Position numbers and translations under genes: made by a program. Source: Guillardia theta CCMP2712 (taxonomy: Eukaryota; Cryptophyceae; Pyrenomonadales; Geminigeraceae). Taken from it: 64,000 nt of DNA. The DNA is taken from assembly GCF_000315625.1 (NCBI RefSeq), contig NW_005434632.1, positions 33,901 through 97,900 of the forward strand, in the 5' to 3' direction. Below the pieces are notes generated by a model that saw only the letters and a list, made by a program, of their open reading frames with translations, was not told the DNA's origin and ran no database searches. Positions 44,506 to 58,300 of this stretch are shown here, in pieces (position 1 is the first letter of the stretch; each line of letters starts with the position of its first letter).

Positions 44506-45842
44506 AAAGTTTGGATCCGTAGCATGGACCAATGCTGCGAATGCGGGGCATCGGGGAAGATCGAGGGATGGGCGGCAGATCACGCGGAGGTGAAGAGAAT
44601 GCGACGATCATGCGAGGAGAAGTTGCTGCCCATGATGTCTGCGACATGTCCTCCTCCTCCTGTTCCTCCTGTTCCTCCTGTTCCTCCTGTTCCTCCTGTT
44701 CCTCCTCTTCCTCCTCTTCCTGCTCCTCCTACTCCTACTCCTACTCCTACTCCTACTCCTGCTCCTGCTCCTGCTCCTGCTCCTGACGTGTGATCCCCGT
44801 TGTTGTACCCTTGTTTCGTCGTGACGCTGCAAAAGACGAGCTCGACCGCCGCCGCTGTCGCTGCATCAAGTTCGCTGATCCATCTGCAGGTCTGCCAAGA
44901 GAAGGAAGTTGACTGCCCGTGCAGGCATGCAGTGCCTGTGCCAGCCATGCCGCTGAGCCCTGACATGACAGGATATACGGATGCTCCGAGAGAATGGCCA
45001 GGAAGAAGGTGAGAGGAGCGGGAGGAGCGGGAGGAGCGGGATGGAGGGGGAGGGCATGGAGGGATCATGTGACGGCATTGTCGACCGTCTTGTCAGATTC
45101 TCTCGCATCTTCCTTACTGCAAGGCAGCTGGTGTCAAGTGCTGCTTCGCAAGGTCCCAACAGGATCCCTGCTCCCCACCAGCTGATTTGACAGGCAGGCC
45201 GACGGGGAACACGCGGACTCTGTTCAAGGCCAAGCACTCGTTTGTGGAGGTTCCTATGCTGTTGCTGCTCTCCGTTGCCTCAGGCTCGATCAGTTTGACT
45301 GGAAGCAACACTCGCTCAAGGTCACAGAGACCGACGACGACAAGGTCAGGGTCGAGGAGGGGGAGAAAGTCGTTGCTGACGCTGATGGCTGCAGCAATGC
45401 TGCACGGGAGTCCTGCGCAGATGCGACTTGGGAATGCACATGAGTTTCTGTCACGCAGGTCTTCAAAGACGTGTGTGTGTGCGTTGCAAAACCTAACACG
45501 TCCATCTACAGATACAGGGATGTTAGCTAACGTACTCCTGCTTTCCATACAATGCTCCCGCTCACTCCTGTGCTCAGCGTTGTCCTTATGCCTCGCATCA
45601 AGAAGATCCGAAGGAGGAGGAGGAGGAGGCGGAGGTGCGCTCGCGTTCTCCTCCCCTTCATCCTCATGCGCCTTCAGACTTTGAGCTCAGCCAGGAAGTG
45701 TAACCCTGCTTCACCTCTCTACCCTCCGGTTCAAAATCTCCCAGTGTTCAAAGACCTTGAGCTCAAAAGATTGCGACAGGAGAATGTAAAGAGATTTCAA
45801 GTCAACTACTCGCCAAAGTCAAGGTCAACCCAGAGATGTTGA
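44506..45842 (+). other. Unassigned cysteine-rich exons (plus strand)
   Basis: Several short blocks flanked by splice signals look coding: SMDQCCECGASGKIEGW (about 44520), VCQEKEVDCPCRHAVPVP (about 44890), AAGVKCCFARSQQDPCSPP (about 45125), GQALVCGGSYAVAALRCLRL then HSLKVTETDDDKVRVEEGEK (45220-45370), and NLPVFKDLELKRLRQENVKRF (about 45740). They may be the 3' part of the surface-protein gene or a separate gene. The frames were not joined with confidence. A six-base TCCTGT/CTACTC array (44650-44785) lies in between. Confidence 0.35.
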
Positions 45843-46129
45843 GGGCGACGCTGCTGATGCTTCTGTTGTCTCTTCTGATGTTACATGTCTGTTCTCACGC
45901 CTTTGTTGACATCTGACTCGTCGGTAGAGTGAATCTCCCAAGGCTTCGAGGAGTTGTCAACAGGTTAGATCGGTCAAAGTCACCCAACGGATCTTGCGAA
46001 GAAAGCTCTTCCGACCCTCCTCCTCCATGCGGGTACCTCAGCATCATCCCTTTCAGCTGCCAATGTCTGAGGCGAGTCTTTTCCCTCCAGCTACACGCGG
46101 AATCTTATTCGCCCTCGATTCCCCTGCAC

Positions 46130-46381
46130 GAGGGCCATGGGTATGAGATCTGGAGCAAACTTGTCCATGATCTTCAGCAACGTTGACATCCTCCCCAAAA
46201 TCTTGTCGCTCGTTTCTGCTGAGGTGACAGCTCTCTGCATCTGCTGCCGTCCGATGACCGATGCGCTTGTCGTGTGCAGACTGTCAGGATTTTGTCGTGC
46301 ACGAACAAGCTGCTCAAAGAAGGTTTCTTCCTCCACCCTCTCGTTTCCTGAGACCCTCGTCAGGTTGTAGTGATCCCTCAC
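46130..46381 (-). CDS. Unassigned possible exon
   Basis: A minus frame reads FFEQLVRARQNPDSLHTTS, then GRMSTLLKIMDKFAPDLIP, a soluble helical sequence preceded by a possible acceptor (GTCTCAG). The plus strand is also open here, and no partner exons are found, so strand and status are uncertain. Confidence 0.25.
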
Positions 46382-46555
46382 TCAGTCACTGTACCCTCCT
46401 CTCGGTCCTGACCTGGAGGCCTCTCGTAGCACAGCAGCCTGGTAACTGAGTTTTCCTTCCTGCAATCAATCCGCCCTGTCAACCTCTCACTCGTCTCCTC
46501 TTCGTTGTCGTTCTCTTGTCATCCTGACTGGCTCATCGGGTAACCAGCGGCAGAG

Positions 46556-47416
46556 CATGGGGAAGGTTCGTCCAACAAGGGAGAGAAGCTAGAAGTCTAT
46601 GGATGGGTGGAGAGCATCGACTGGATTCCACAGCAGCAGCAGGTGACTAGAAGTTGCTCTCTCCTCTTTTGCCTTCACTATGATGACTTCCTTCATCTCC
46701 CCCTCTTCCTCCTCTCCCCCCTATCCTCACAGATTCTTCTCTCACCCTTCTCAGGTTCCACTCGTAGCATGGGAATTCAGCATGAACGCGGTAACATGAC
46801 CGTTCTTGCTTCTTCTTTCCTCAACCCTTCCAAGTGCCTCGGCGCCCACACCACCGTCTGCTCCAAGTCTCAACAAGTTCGAAGTCTTCAGGTCTCAATT
46901 CTCAACTCTCGCCTCCCCCATCATCCAGCAGCCGCAGGACGCGGAGGCGGCAGCTCGCAGGCTCAGTCTCATCCTCAACCCAGTGAGTCTCGGCACACAG
47001 CGCCGAGTGTCGCTCAACCTGCTGCCAGAAGCGAGGAAGAAGCGCGGCAGAAAGCAGTGCTGGGGAGCAGGAGAGGTCAGCGATGGAGGCCATGTCTCCA
47101 GCTGAGATGTCGTCGAGGTGGTTCAGGTCAGCGCTAAGATCAGGCGGCAGTCGCTGACATGGCACATAGAGCGGTGATGGACGAAGATATCAGCGTCATG
47201 GAGGTAGAGGACGGGTTGACGCTGACAGATGGACGCTGACAGTCTCGCAAGGACTGTCTGCGGCAGGGCTGGCATGTCGATAGCAAGAACAAGGCCGGAT
47301 ACACGGGGATGGTGCGATGGCTAGAGGGCGGAGTGAAGGTGTCTGAGCTGACCGCAGGGGCTCGCAGTGGAGAGGTCGAGGAAGAAGGCATGCGACTTCT
47401 TGCGCAAGGTTGACGA
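46556..47416 (+). CDS. Hypothetical protein, several short exons
   Basis: Blocks with good splice flanks: GEKLEVYGWVESIDWIPQQQ (about 46570-46640), VPLVAWEFSMNA (about 46755), LNKFEVFRSQFSTLASPIIQ then AAARRLSLILNP (46830-46980), VSAKIRRQSLTWHIERW region (about 47126) and GWHVDSKNKAGYTGMVRWLEGG (about 47260-47400). No family is recognised. The opening could lie further upstream. It ends convergent to the thylakoid-type gene (about 190 bp). Confidence 0.4.
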
Positions 47417-47602
47417 GCTTGTTGGTTATCAAGACTGACAACAGTCCAGCATGGTGCAACTAACGTGACACCTTGACAAGCTATCTCTGTTCCTTTCTGT
47501 TCACTTTCCCACTCCCGCTGTTTCTCTCAAATACCTTTGTCCTTCTGTTCAATTCCTCCACTTCTCTCACAACCTGCCTGCTAAAGTACATGCAGCCTTC
47601 TT

Positions 47603-47994
47603 TCAGTAGTCTACCTCGCAGATCTCCTCTCCCTTGGGCTTCGGCTTGCTGTCGCACTCCTGCATCGCCGTCGCTCCTTCGGATTCTCCTGCGCTCATAT
47701 CATCCTCCTCCTCCGCAGAAAAGGAGACGCGCTACCTGCCGGCTTGCCGCCTTCCGACTTGTCTGCTGCACTGGCGTCCTTGACAAGCGCCAGTGGGGTG
47801 ATGGCAGTCAAGGCAACAAGAACCTGCCTGCGATGAAGGGAAGCCGACGAGCTCGCAGACATGCTGATAGAGGTCGAGCATGGCGATCGGGCCGATCTCA
47901 AGCTCAGGCCAACATTCCCCACCTGCACGAAGGCCTCGCACGCAGTCGTCGCAGACAGAAGAAGCAACAGAGCACGAGAGCCTGTAGGAAACAT
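47603..47994 (-). CDS. Small thylakoid-lumen-type protein with tripartite leader
   Basis: Two exons, 47736-47994 and 47603-47688, join in phase (codon G split by the intron) and end in EICEVDY-stop; 115 residues from ATG 47994. Another in-frame start lies upstream. The N-terminus shows three targeting parts in order: a signal peptide (MFPTGSRALLLLLSATTACEA), a Ser/Arg-rich transit segment beginning with Phe (FVQVGNVGLSLRSARS), and a twin-arginine hydrophobic segment (HRRQVLVALTAITPLALVKDASA) typical of lumenal import. The predicted mature part is only about 35-40 residues, acidic and lysine-rich, with two cysteines (MQECDSKPKPKGEEICEVDY). Its function is not recognised; it could be a small photosystem-associated subunit. 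Confidence 0.75.
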
Positions 47995-48335
47995 TTCTTC
48001 CTGCCGCATCATCGTCATGGCGTCGCAAATGGTGCCACAAAACACAAGTAGCTTGTTCCCTACAGTGTCATCGTTTCTTCATGACAACTATTATATGCTA
48101 CATCATCCTCATCTGCGACAGCATCGTAGCCATCATCGAACTATATGCAGTATCTGCCGAGCCATTTCTCAAAATTATGGCCACACTGTGATATATCGCA
48201 CGAAACATAGTCATGTAACATTGCGGAAATCATCATAAAACACATCCTTAACAAGAGCATCCTCCTCCTCCTCCCCCTCCTGCTCCTCCTCCTCCCCCTC
48301 CTGCCCCTCCTGCTCCTCCTGCTCCTCCTCCTGCT

Positions 48336-48424
<89 letters not shown>

Positions 48425-48426
48425 AT

Positions 48427-48473
<47 letters not shown>

Positions 48474-48814
48474 CTTCTGCATTTTCTCATCAGCGAACAT
48501 TTCTGCATGTCTGCCCCAACTTCCTTGAGTCTAGAGTCTATCGCGTCAGAAAATAACTTTCTTACTAATGAATCCGCCTCAGGATAAATCATACCATCAA
48601 AAGAAGGCATTGAAAAAACATCTATGAATGAATCAGCGTATGTTATCAGCTGTCCTGCGAGCATCGTTGGGCGATTGCGCCGGCCTGCCTCAGGCATCCC
48701 AAGAGTCGTTGGAGGCAGAGGGGGTAGGGGTCTATCATGTGCCGGGTACAATCATACAAATATCCCCAAATGTGCACCGGTAGGATGCTAACCCCTAGTA
48801 GGATGCTGTGGAAA
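47995..48814. other. Divergent spacer with a GCTCCT array
   Basis: Between the lumen-protein gene and the membrane-protein gene. Its main content is the hexamer array at 48258-48478. A minus frame upstream of the array (about 48480-48751: YADSFIDVFSMPSFDGMIY, SRLKEVGADMQKCSL) looks protein-like and might be an exon, but has no partners. Confidence 0.4.
48258..48478. repeat. GCTCCT hexanucleotide array
   Basis: Over 30 units of CTCCTG/GCTCCT with CCCCTC variants at the left edge. Confidence 0.95.
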
Positions 48815-50001
48815 ATGCAGGGAGGTGGCGTTACAGTAGCAGGATGGGGAGCATGCGGGGCGGCTGTGGTCTTGTTGGTCATGCTGATGGTGAGGGAGGA
48901 TGGAACCCTTCCTCGCTCCCTTCACAGCAAACTAGCACAGCGAACATATGGTCTGCTGGAGGAAGTGAACATCGAGGAGTTGAACAAGTGCGATGAAGGT
49001 GATGCATCGAGTGTCTCCTTGGTTCACTCATGGCTGATGATGAAACCGTTGGTTTGTCGTCTTGATGGCGTGCTGCATGTTTCTTGCTTGCTGATCAGAT
49101 CCCAGACATCATAGCACATTGAATGTTCTTTGAAGCTGATTTGGACATATGGCGCAGATAAAGATTCGGATCTTTCGTGCGAAGATGAACGAAGACCAGA
49201 AGTTGCCGGGTTTGAGAAGTAAATGAGCTTGTCGCACAAAGGGCAATTTCTGAAAGGCTTGGCGCAGGTACACAAAAGAATGGACTATACCTCGTGGGCT
49301 AGGATATTATCACGTTTCTCCTGAACCTAATACCGATAGCATCAGGTCAACTTCGATGACGTTGAGCAGAGGCTCGCTGAGCTTTACTTGCAGCTCCGTG
49401 GGAAGGAGTAAGCGACCTGCTCATAACGCTGTTGGGTGGCAGTGGGGACAGACGGCCCCAACTCCTCCTTTCAAGGTAAGGGTTTGAACCGCTCTATGAG
49501 ATTTATCGTAGATTGATGTTTTGACCAGAACGTTCGAGACGGGGAGGATTCAATCCCACAGGGCATCGGGTACTACAGGGGGGATTCTGTGAACGAGCAG
49601 AGAACCATTCCTCATGCTGTCCTTCCCGAGGCAAGAGCTGAGCGCTCCCCTTCAGTGTCCTACCCTGATGATGCTGGTATCAGGCAAAGGAGGAAGAGGA
49701 CATCATTCCTCAGGGGCTCAACTACTACAAGGGCGCGACGGATGAGTATGATCAAGACTACTTGCGCGATCCGACCTACTTCGACCAGGTCAGAATCCGC
49801 ATGATGTGTGATATGAGCTGTAGCAGCGGCTGACTGGTCGTGAAGGCTTACCGATTAGCCTATCCCAAACTTCCCGACCAAGACAACAGGTAAGAAGTTT
49901 TACTTGCATAAGTTGTGCTGGAATGCTGAACTCTATGTAGGGCTAAGTTTTTTGACGATGAAGTCGCTTGTACTGCGTCAGGAGAACCACTTCGATGTTG
50001 A
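48815..50001 (+). CDS. Single-pass membrane protein with IPQGxxYY repeats
   Basis: From ATG 48815 (MQGGGVTVAGWGACGAAVVL), with one N-terminal membrane segment (GAAVVLLVMLMV), then LAQRTYGLLEEVNIEELNKC. Further exons: DKDSDLSCEDERRPEVAGF (about 49161), VNFDDVEQRLAELYLQLRGKE (about 49345), NVRDGEDSIPQGIGYYRGDS (about 49530), KEEEDIIPQGLNYYKGATDE then QDYLRDPTYFDQ (about 49690-49790), AYRLAYPKLPDQDNR (about 49845) and AKFFDDEVACTASGEPLRC with TGA at 49999-50001. The two D(S/I)IPQG(I/L)xYY(R/K)G blocks are an internal repeat. Acidic and tyrosine-rich; no family is recognised. Likely membrane-anchored with a soluble C-terminal part. Its 3' end is 191 bp from that of RPN6. Confidence 0.5.
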
Positions 50002-50192
50002 AAGCAAAGGTTGACAAAACGAAAATTGTACATTGCACTGTAAGGATAAATTTGATCGTGAAAGAACCATCTATGAGTAAGGGCTGGTTTCCTGCTACAA
50101 CTCTGCTTGATGCGATGCATTGCATGAGAGCTAGAAGACACCCAGCAGCCATTCAAGTCCGGGATTTTCTTTTAATATGAGAAGGAGATGGT

Positions 50193-52028
50193 CTAAGAGA
50201 GTCTTGCAGCTCTAACGTACAAAGAATCTACCACCTTGGACATGTTCTCGATGGTTTCTAGACCGGTTTCGAGCGTGGCATTGTCTGGCAGATCCTCATA
50301 GGCTATCAATGCACCTGAGCCCTGATCCAAAATTCCGTTGAATTTCTTGTCTAAGATCATTTGTGAAAGAGTTGTTTCCACAGTTTCCACAGGCAGCTTG
50401 ATCAAGTCTGCAACGTGTGCAATCTGAACTTGAGAAAACGGCTCGATCAATCTTGAAAGATTCTGTTCTAGGAGCGTATTGTACAGATTGTCTAAATGAA
50501 ATTTGGTAACAGGGTCCTCCCTCAATTCCTCGGTATACAATTCCTGCACAAGGCATCAAAAACCTTAAGCAAAAAGCTCGAGCTGTAAACCTGCGTATCG
50601 ATGAGCTTGGCTAGGGAGCGCTCCTTATATGCAACCGCAATCGCGCGCATCGCTTCCAATTCCTAATGGATTACGTTAGACCGAAATGTGGCGTTGGGGG
50701 ATGAATACCTTGCTTGAGCCATTCTTCAAAGCGTATTTTGAGTCGATCAGGCCAGTAACTTCGTCAGACTGGGTGTACATTATTTCCCACGTCAAAGAGG
50801 AGGGGGGGAGCATGATACCGCATTCGTCATAATCTTACAAAGCAGCATATGCTTCAATGATTTGACAAAACGAGGATCTTCCTGAGACTGAAAAGCTTCC
50901 ATAGCTTCGAAGAAGTAAGAATATGCTGTCTTGTAGTCCTGTTCAATAAATTAGTTTTCTGTTAAATCCTACTTAGGGTCCTCCCTCACCTTCTCTTCTG
51001 CATGCAAGGTTCCAGCTTGGGTATCAATTTGAGCCTGTTGGAAACAATAAATCCCCGCAAGCAGCGAGACCTGGTCGTCACCTGTAGCAGTGGAGGACAG
51101 TAGATCGAGTTTGCTGCAGTGCGCGCAGAGGTCAAAGCAGCCTTGCTTTTAGGAAGATTTCTGAGCTGGTGATGTGTTCTACTCTCAACAAGGTGGATCT
51201 GCAGGATTTGGTCAATCAAGTTGAATAGAAATGAGGTAATTCACACACACCTCAACAAGAAGTGGCTTGTCATCCAGCTTCTTCACCTCCCTCAACAGCT
51301 CATCGACAAGTTGCAGCGCTTTTGTGTAATCCTTGGTCTCAAAATACCTGAGTTGAAGGTGAGAACCAAGTTCATCGACAAAACAAATGGCAGCACATGC
51401 TGGCAAGACGAGTCTGTATGCGATGCCTCAAGAACGTACGCTTTTCTTGCTTGCACCATTCGATCGTATCAAGACAAAGTTGCAGCTGAACTCCTTCCGA
51501 GCCAGGAATCTTGGCCATGACATCAATGAGGGTACGGACTGATTATTATGGTTGTCAGAGCACATGGTTGGAGCCCTCAAGGTTTCTACCTATCTTGGCA
51601 GTCTTGGCTTTCGGAATGTTGTTGAAGAAAGGTCTAACGTCGATCATCAGCTTCTGGATATCAGCCACTCTCCTGACAACGGTATGTAAGCACAAGATCC
51701 ATAAAGGAATTGTTTCGAAGGACCGCTGGTCAGCATACAAATCTCCAAGTCTGCATATTGCTTGCTCTTTGGTCTTGTTAAATTCTTCATCCTCCATATC
51801 TGAATGAAAGGTAAGAACAGCCCGCGAGACGCTATAAGGCTAAAGGATCATGCATGCACTAAAACCACCAACACAAGAGTGAAGGCATGACAATACATCA
51901 GACACTGGAGGAGAAGAGGAGAGACGAGAACCTTGTGCTATGATACTCTTGTACTCCTTCTCAGCCTCCTGTGGCTTCAGCTGGTGCATCACGCGAGCGC
52001 GCTTGAGCGCTTCTATCGCCTCATCCAT
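50193..52028 (-). CDS. RPN6: 26S proteasome lid subunit RPN6 (PSMD11)
   Basis: RPN6 is a PCI-domain scaffold of the 19S lid that clamps lid to core particle. From ATG 52028 ([16 protein letters not shown]), short exons give [20 protein letters not shown] (about 51770), a segment with [20 protein letters not shown], the block around 51500 ([20 protein letters not shown]), [20 protein letters not shown] (about 51330), [20 protein letters not shown] (about 51160), [19 protein letters not shown] (about 50920) and [15 protein letters not shown] (about 50750). The C-terminal exon (50193 to about 50545) holds the PCI winged helix: [53 protein letters not shown] and [20 protein letters not shown]. 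The last block matches the highly conserved RPN6 C-terminus. About ten exons; borders between the named blocks are approximate. Confidence 0.92.
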
Positions 52029-53331
52029 GGCTTGCCACCTGTCCTCCTCACCGTTACATTTCAACTATACGTCGTTACGTCCGCAAATTTGACAAGTGTG
52101 ACCGTTACAATGATGAGAATATAACGGACCGGAGTCCTTACTTCTAGTCGTTACAAAAATCGTTACGATTCATAAGGCAGTGCGAGAAGAGGCCGCAGGC
52201 ATTCACGTGAAGTTTCGAGGGGTGGAGGGTACTTGATGGGGGTAGGGGTGGAGGGCTCATGAGCAGGGTAAGGTGGGTGGGACTTCAAATGCCTGGTGCT
52301 CTGAGGGTGGGGGTAATGTGTAATGCCATGGGTGGGTGGCCTGTGGAGTCGAGGGCGGGTAGAGGGAGTAAGAGATGAGGTAGGACAGTTTTAGTAGAGG
52401 TGCCACTTATAAAAGATGAGAGGTGGAGGCCATACCTGCAAAAGACCCAAGGTGATCGCAGGCATTCTTGGTAGGACCGGGGGGTGGGTAGTATGGCCCA
52501 TACGGGCCAAATGAGCATTGGGTGGGTAGTGTGAATAAAAGGACACAGTGGACTTTTGTAGGGGTAGGTGATGTCAACGGGTAGGGTAGATCTTGGAATT
52601 CGAGGTGGTGGGTGAGGGTCCTTGTGTGGGGGTGAAGGGGGTAGTGGCTGAGATGTGCAAGATAGATCCATGAAAGTCAGTAGGGGTGGGTAGGTGCTGA
52701 TAGGGGGTGATCTGGTGGGGTGGGTAGGAGTCTGCAAGGAGCAGGACGCATGGAAGGAGAGGAAGGCGGGGTCGCATGCAGGGGGCGGGAGAGGGAGGGA
52801 GGAGGGGGAGGAGGGGGGCTGAAGAGGAGGGCGACAGAGGGTTGACAACACCATGAAACAGATGTGTTCCAGGCAGATAGGTGTCAACTGATCCAGCACA
52901 GAGGCCAAACTAGCAAGTTCTTTCCGTGCATCAGTATGTTTAGTTGGATTTAGAGGATATCAGATATCTTGATTTGGCATCCACAGTCAAACAGAAAGCT
53001 GGGTAGCTTCGAATGAATCTCTGCTGCTTTCTTTGTTATGCACTGGAGGATTTCATATTGTCTGTTGAGATCTCGCTCGATGATGTTGCCAAATTTATTG
53101 ACATTGATGGAATGCATGCCGGATAGCTGATGTGGGCTGTAAACGCATTGCTGACTAAGCCAGATAGCGATAGAAATACAACATGGACATTGGTTGATGC
53201 ATGCTCTGGTCTGAGATCTGACATTGTTTTTCGATAGTTATTGCGACTGGTCGCACGAACCCATTGGACCGGGCGTACTGAGAAAAGATTATGAAATACT
53301 GATCTGAGGAGAGGGGGCTGTGATGAAATTG
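52029..53331. other. Intergenic region with a long G-rich strand
   Basis: The divergent 5' region of RPN6 and the kinase gene. 52205-52830 is markedly G-rich on the plus strand, with GGGGTAGG, GGTGGGTAG and GGGGGTGG words repeated irregularly. Near 52060-52170 CGTTAC/GTTACA words recur. Minus-strand proline-rich frames here are compositional. No gene is supported; a weak minus frame at 53036-53404 overlaps the kinase start and is judged spurious. Confidence 0.55.
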
Positions 53332-55246
<1,915 letters not shown>

Positions 55247-55399
55247 GAGAGCGTTTGCAACATAACAACAACAAACTTGGAGAAAGAATAAACATAAAGA
55301 GACGAAGACTAGGCAGCGGGCTCTGCCAACGACGAAGGATGAACGGGTTTCTTCAGGAAGAGCATCGCCCAACCTTGGAACCTGTTGTAACGTTAGCTG

Positions 55400-58300
55400 C
55401 TACTGCTCGGGGAGGACTGGGAGGACGAGGAGATACCAGCAGAGCGCTGACATGGCGTAGCAGCCCGTACGATACTCCCCGAAATGTTCGCGGGAGACCC
55501 CGAGGAAGAGAGGGCCGAGCGACATGCCCAGCATCTCGCACGTGCGCGAGATCCCAGTGATCTCACCGAGATGCTCTCTGAGCAGAGAATGAGGATGAGA
55601 ACAAACGGGAGGAAGGAGGCAGCGGAGGGGGAGGAGGGAAAGGAGGGGGAGCTAGAAGAGGAGGACAGGAAAGGGACATGGGAAAGGAGAGAGCAGAGAG
55701 AGCAATGCTGACATGTACCTGCCATAGTAGTTTGCCCATACCGTCTGTTTCACACTCTGTCGGGTACCGCCGACGCATCCTCGGATGATGCCGAAGAGGA
55801 TAGCGGTGGAGGGGCTGCTGATCTCGGTCGAGATGTAGGTGGAGAGGGCAAGGCAGAAGGAGGAGAAGGCGAGGATGTACCTGCAGGCAGAAAATGAGGC
55901 GATGTGATGCTGGGGGAGCACGTGGCAAGCGAGGAAAGGAAGCAGGTGAGCAGGTGAGAAGAAAGCAGGCAAATTCATCAACAGGGAGGATACAAGAGGA
56001 AGAAAGAGGAGGATTCAACGACTGTTCGAATCATCCCCTTTCCTCCTTGTCTGTGCTGAGTAGGGCAGGGCACCTGATCTCAACGCCATAGTCGATCATC
56101 CACCCCGAGGCTGTTCCAACGAGCACCGCGAGGATGAAGTGAGGGATGTACACGCACTGAGCCAGATTGATCTGCTTCAGCTTCGCGTCCCCGACTGCCG
56201 ACAGCAGCGTCAAATGGAGAGGAGAGGAAGGGAAAAGAAGAGGGGCGGGAGGATGGAGAGTTTGGAGAGGAACAAGGAGTTCATCGTAAGAAGCAGTGGG
56301 GGACATTGTGGAGGAAGGAGATGTGGGAGAGGAGGACGTGAAAGTGGAGAAAAGGGTTGGACCTGTATCCATGACGATGTCAAGGAGGAAAAGAGTAGTT
56401 GTTGGGCCAACAATGCAATAGAATACATTGTTGGTAAGTAAAAGCCAGAACGAAGAAGTTTGCATCGCCTGCATCACAGAATGAGGGAGGGCAGACCAGT
56501 GGAGAGGAGAGAGGGAAGAGGAGGGGAAGAGGAGGAGGCAGAAGAAGCAGCATGCTGGTGACGGAGGGTACATGGAAGAACCTCAGAGCAAGAGAAAGAA
56601 GGGGATGACGATGCTTCCTGCTTCTCCGGTTTAGGCTCCTTGCTGCGGTCACTTGATGCTTCGACCTGCGAGGAGGAAGAAAGTTGTCATGTGAGGGACC
56701 CGCGAGGAGGAACAGCAGCTGGATAGGAGGGGAAGCGAAGAGGGAAGAAACGAGTATAGCGAGAACTTGGAGAAGAGGAGGAGGATGGGGAGGAAGTGGA
56801 GAATTAAACAAATAGAAACGAGTGACAAGTATACAAGAACACGAGGAGAATTCAAGGGAGGATTGGAGTAGAAACAGACGGAGAAGAGGAAGACAAGGAG
56901 GAGGAGGCGGTGAGCAGCTGGGCTGACCTGCTTGCCGTCCAAAAGGCTCTCGTACTCGATGCCTGTACTCTCCACCCACTTGCCGTCAGGCTTCATCCCG
57001 ATCTCTTCCGGCGTGTTGATGGCGAAGATGAAGATCCAGGACATGGCGACGAAGCAGACGGCGACGGAGAGATGGGAGGTGGCCCGCCAGTCGTCCAGGT
57101 TCTGCACGATCTGAACGAGCACGAGATCCTGGAGGCAGACGTAGAAAATCTGCGGAGCCATAAGGAGAGGGAGGAGGCGAGAAAGAGGTAGGAGGAGAGA
57201 AGAAGGTTGACGGAGGTGGAGCGAAGGGATATGAAAGGAGGAGGAGATAGATGAATGAGAAGGAGGAGGAAGAGGAGGAGGAGAAGGCAGGCAGGGAGGC
57301 AGAGAGGGATCAAGGAGCACGACGAGCACGAGGACAAGGACGTGGACAAGGAGCGAGGAGGAGGAGGAGGAGGAGGAGGATGATGATGACAAACCTGACG
57401 GATGGAGGAAACTCTGCCTCGCTGCTTGAGGAACCAATGGTTGATGAGCACATTCCCAGCTGTATCTATCCCTGCCTGCAGCACCCTGATACCGAAGATT
57501 GCCAAAACCATGATGGCCATCCGCAGGGGAGGAAAGAAAATCTTGCAGGAAAGCATGTCAGGAGAGAAGGATGGAGCAGCAAGAGGAGGCGGGGGATGAG
57601 CAGAAGAAGATTCCGGAAGAGATGTCAAGTGAGGTAGAGGGGGGTCGGAGGAGGAAGGATAGGGGGAATAGAAGGGGGAGGAGGAGGAGTAGGCAGTAGT
57701 GGTGATAGTGGTGGTAGTGAAGGAGGAGGAGGAGGTCGACACCTCCTGCGCAATGATGGGAGCATAGAAAGGACCGCAGATGAAGAGCAGCATGACGACG
57801 AGCGAATGTCTGCCAAACTCATGAGAACTTCCTCCACCCTCCCGCCTCCCGCCCGGTCTTACTTGGGCCCCCACTTGTCCACGTTCTTGCCTATGTAGGG
57901 CTGAAAGAAAGCTCCGCACAAGTTCCCAACCGAGAAGAGAGCAGACAGAGTGGTGCGGGTGAGATTGAGCGAGATCCGCCAGCCGGGGAAGGAGAAGGCC
58001 AAGACCTGATCCCCTCCGTCAAGCAGCTTTTCTCTCCAGCCTCCTTGCCTCTCGCCACCCACACACCGTCGTCCAACTCCTTATTACTTCTCCTTCCCAT
58101 CTCCATCCTCCTCCTCCTCCTCCCTTCTAGTTTGCTCCCTGTCGATTCCTACCTCCTTCTCCTTTCGACTGCGCCTCCTCCCTCCTCACCTTCGGAATCC
58201 CAAACGCTGCCGCGCTGCTCGCAACGAGAGAAGAGATGACGGCGATGTACTGTGGTTCGACGCAGCAGTACCAGGCCTAACAAGCAGAATGAGAGGAGAA

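Noticed and set aside
48141-48500. Arg/Ser-rich frame resembling an RS-domain splicing factor
   Set aside because: Created by the GCTCCT hexamer array; no RRM or start nearby.
52285-52908. 207-codon minus-strand Pro-rich frame
   Set aside because: Translation of the C-rich strand of the G-rich tract; composition explains it.
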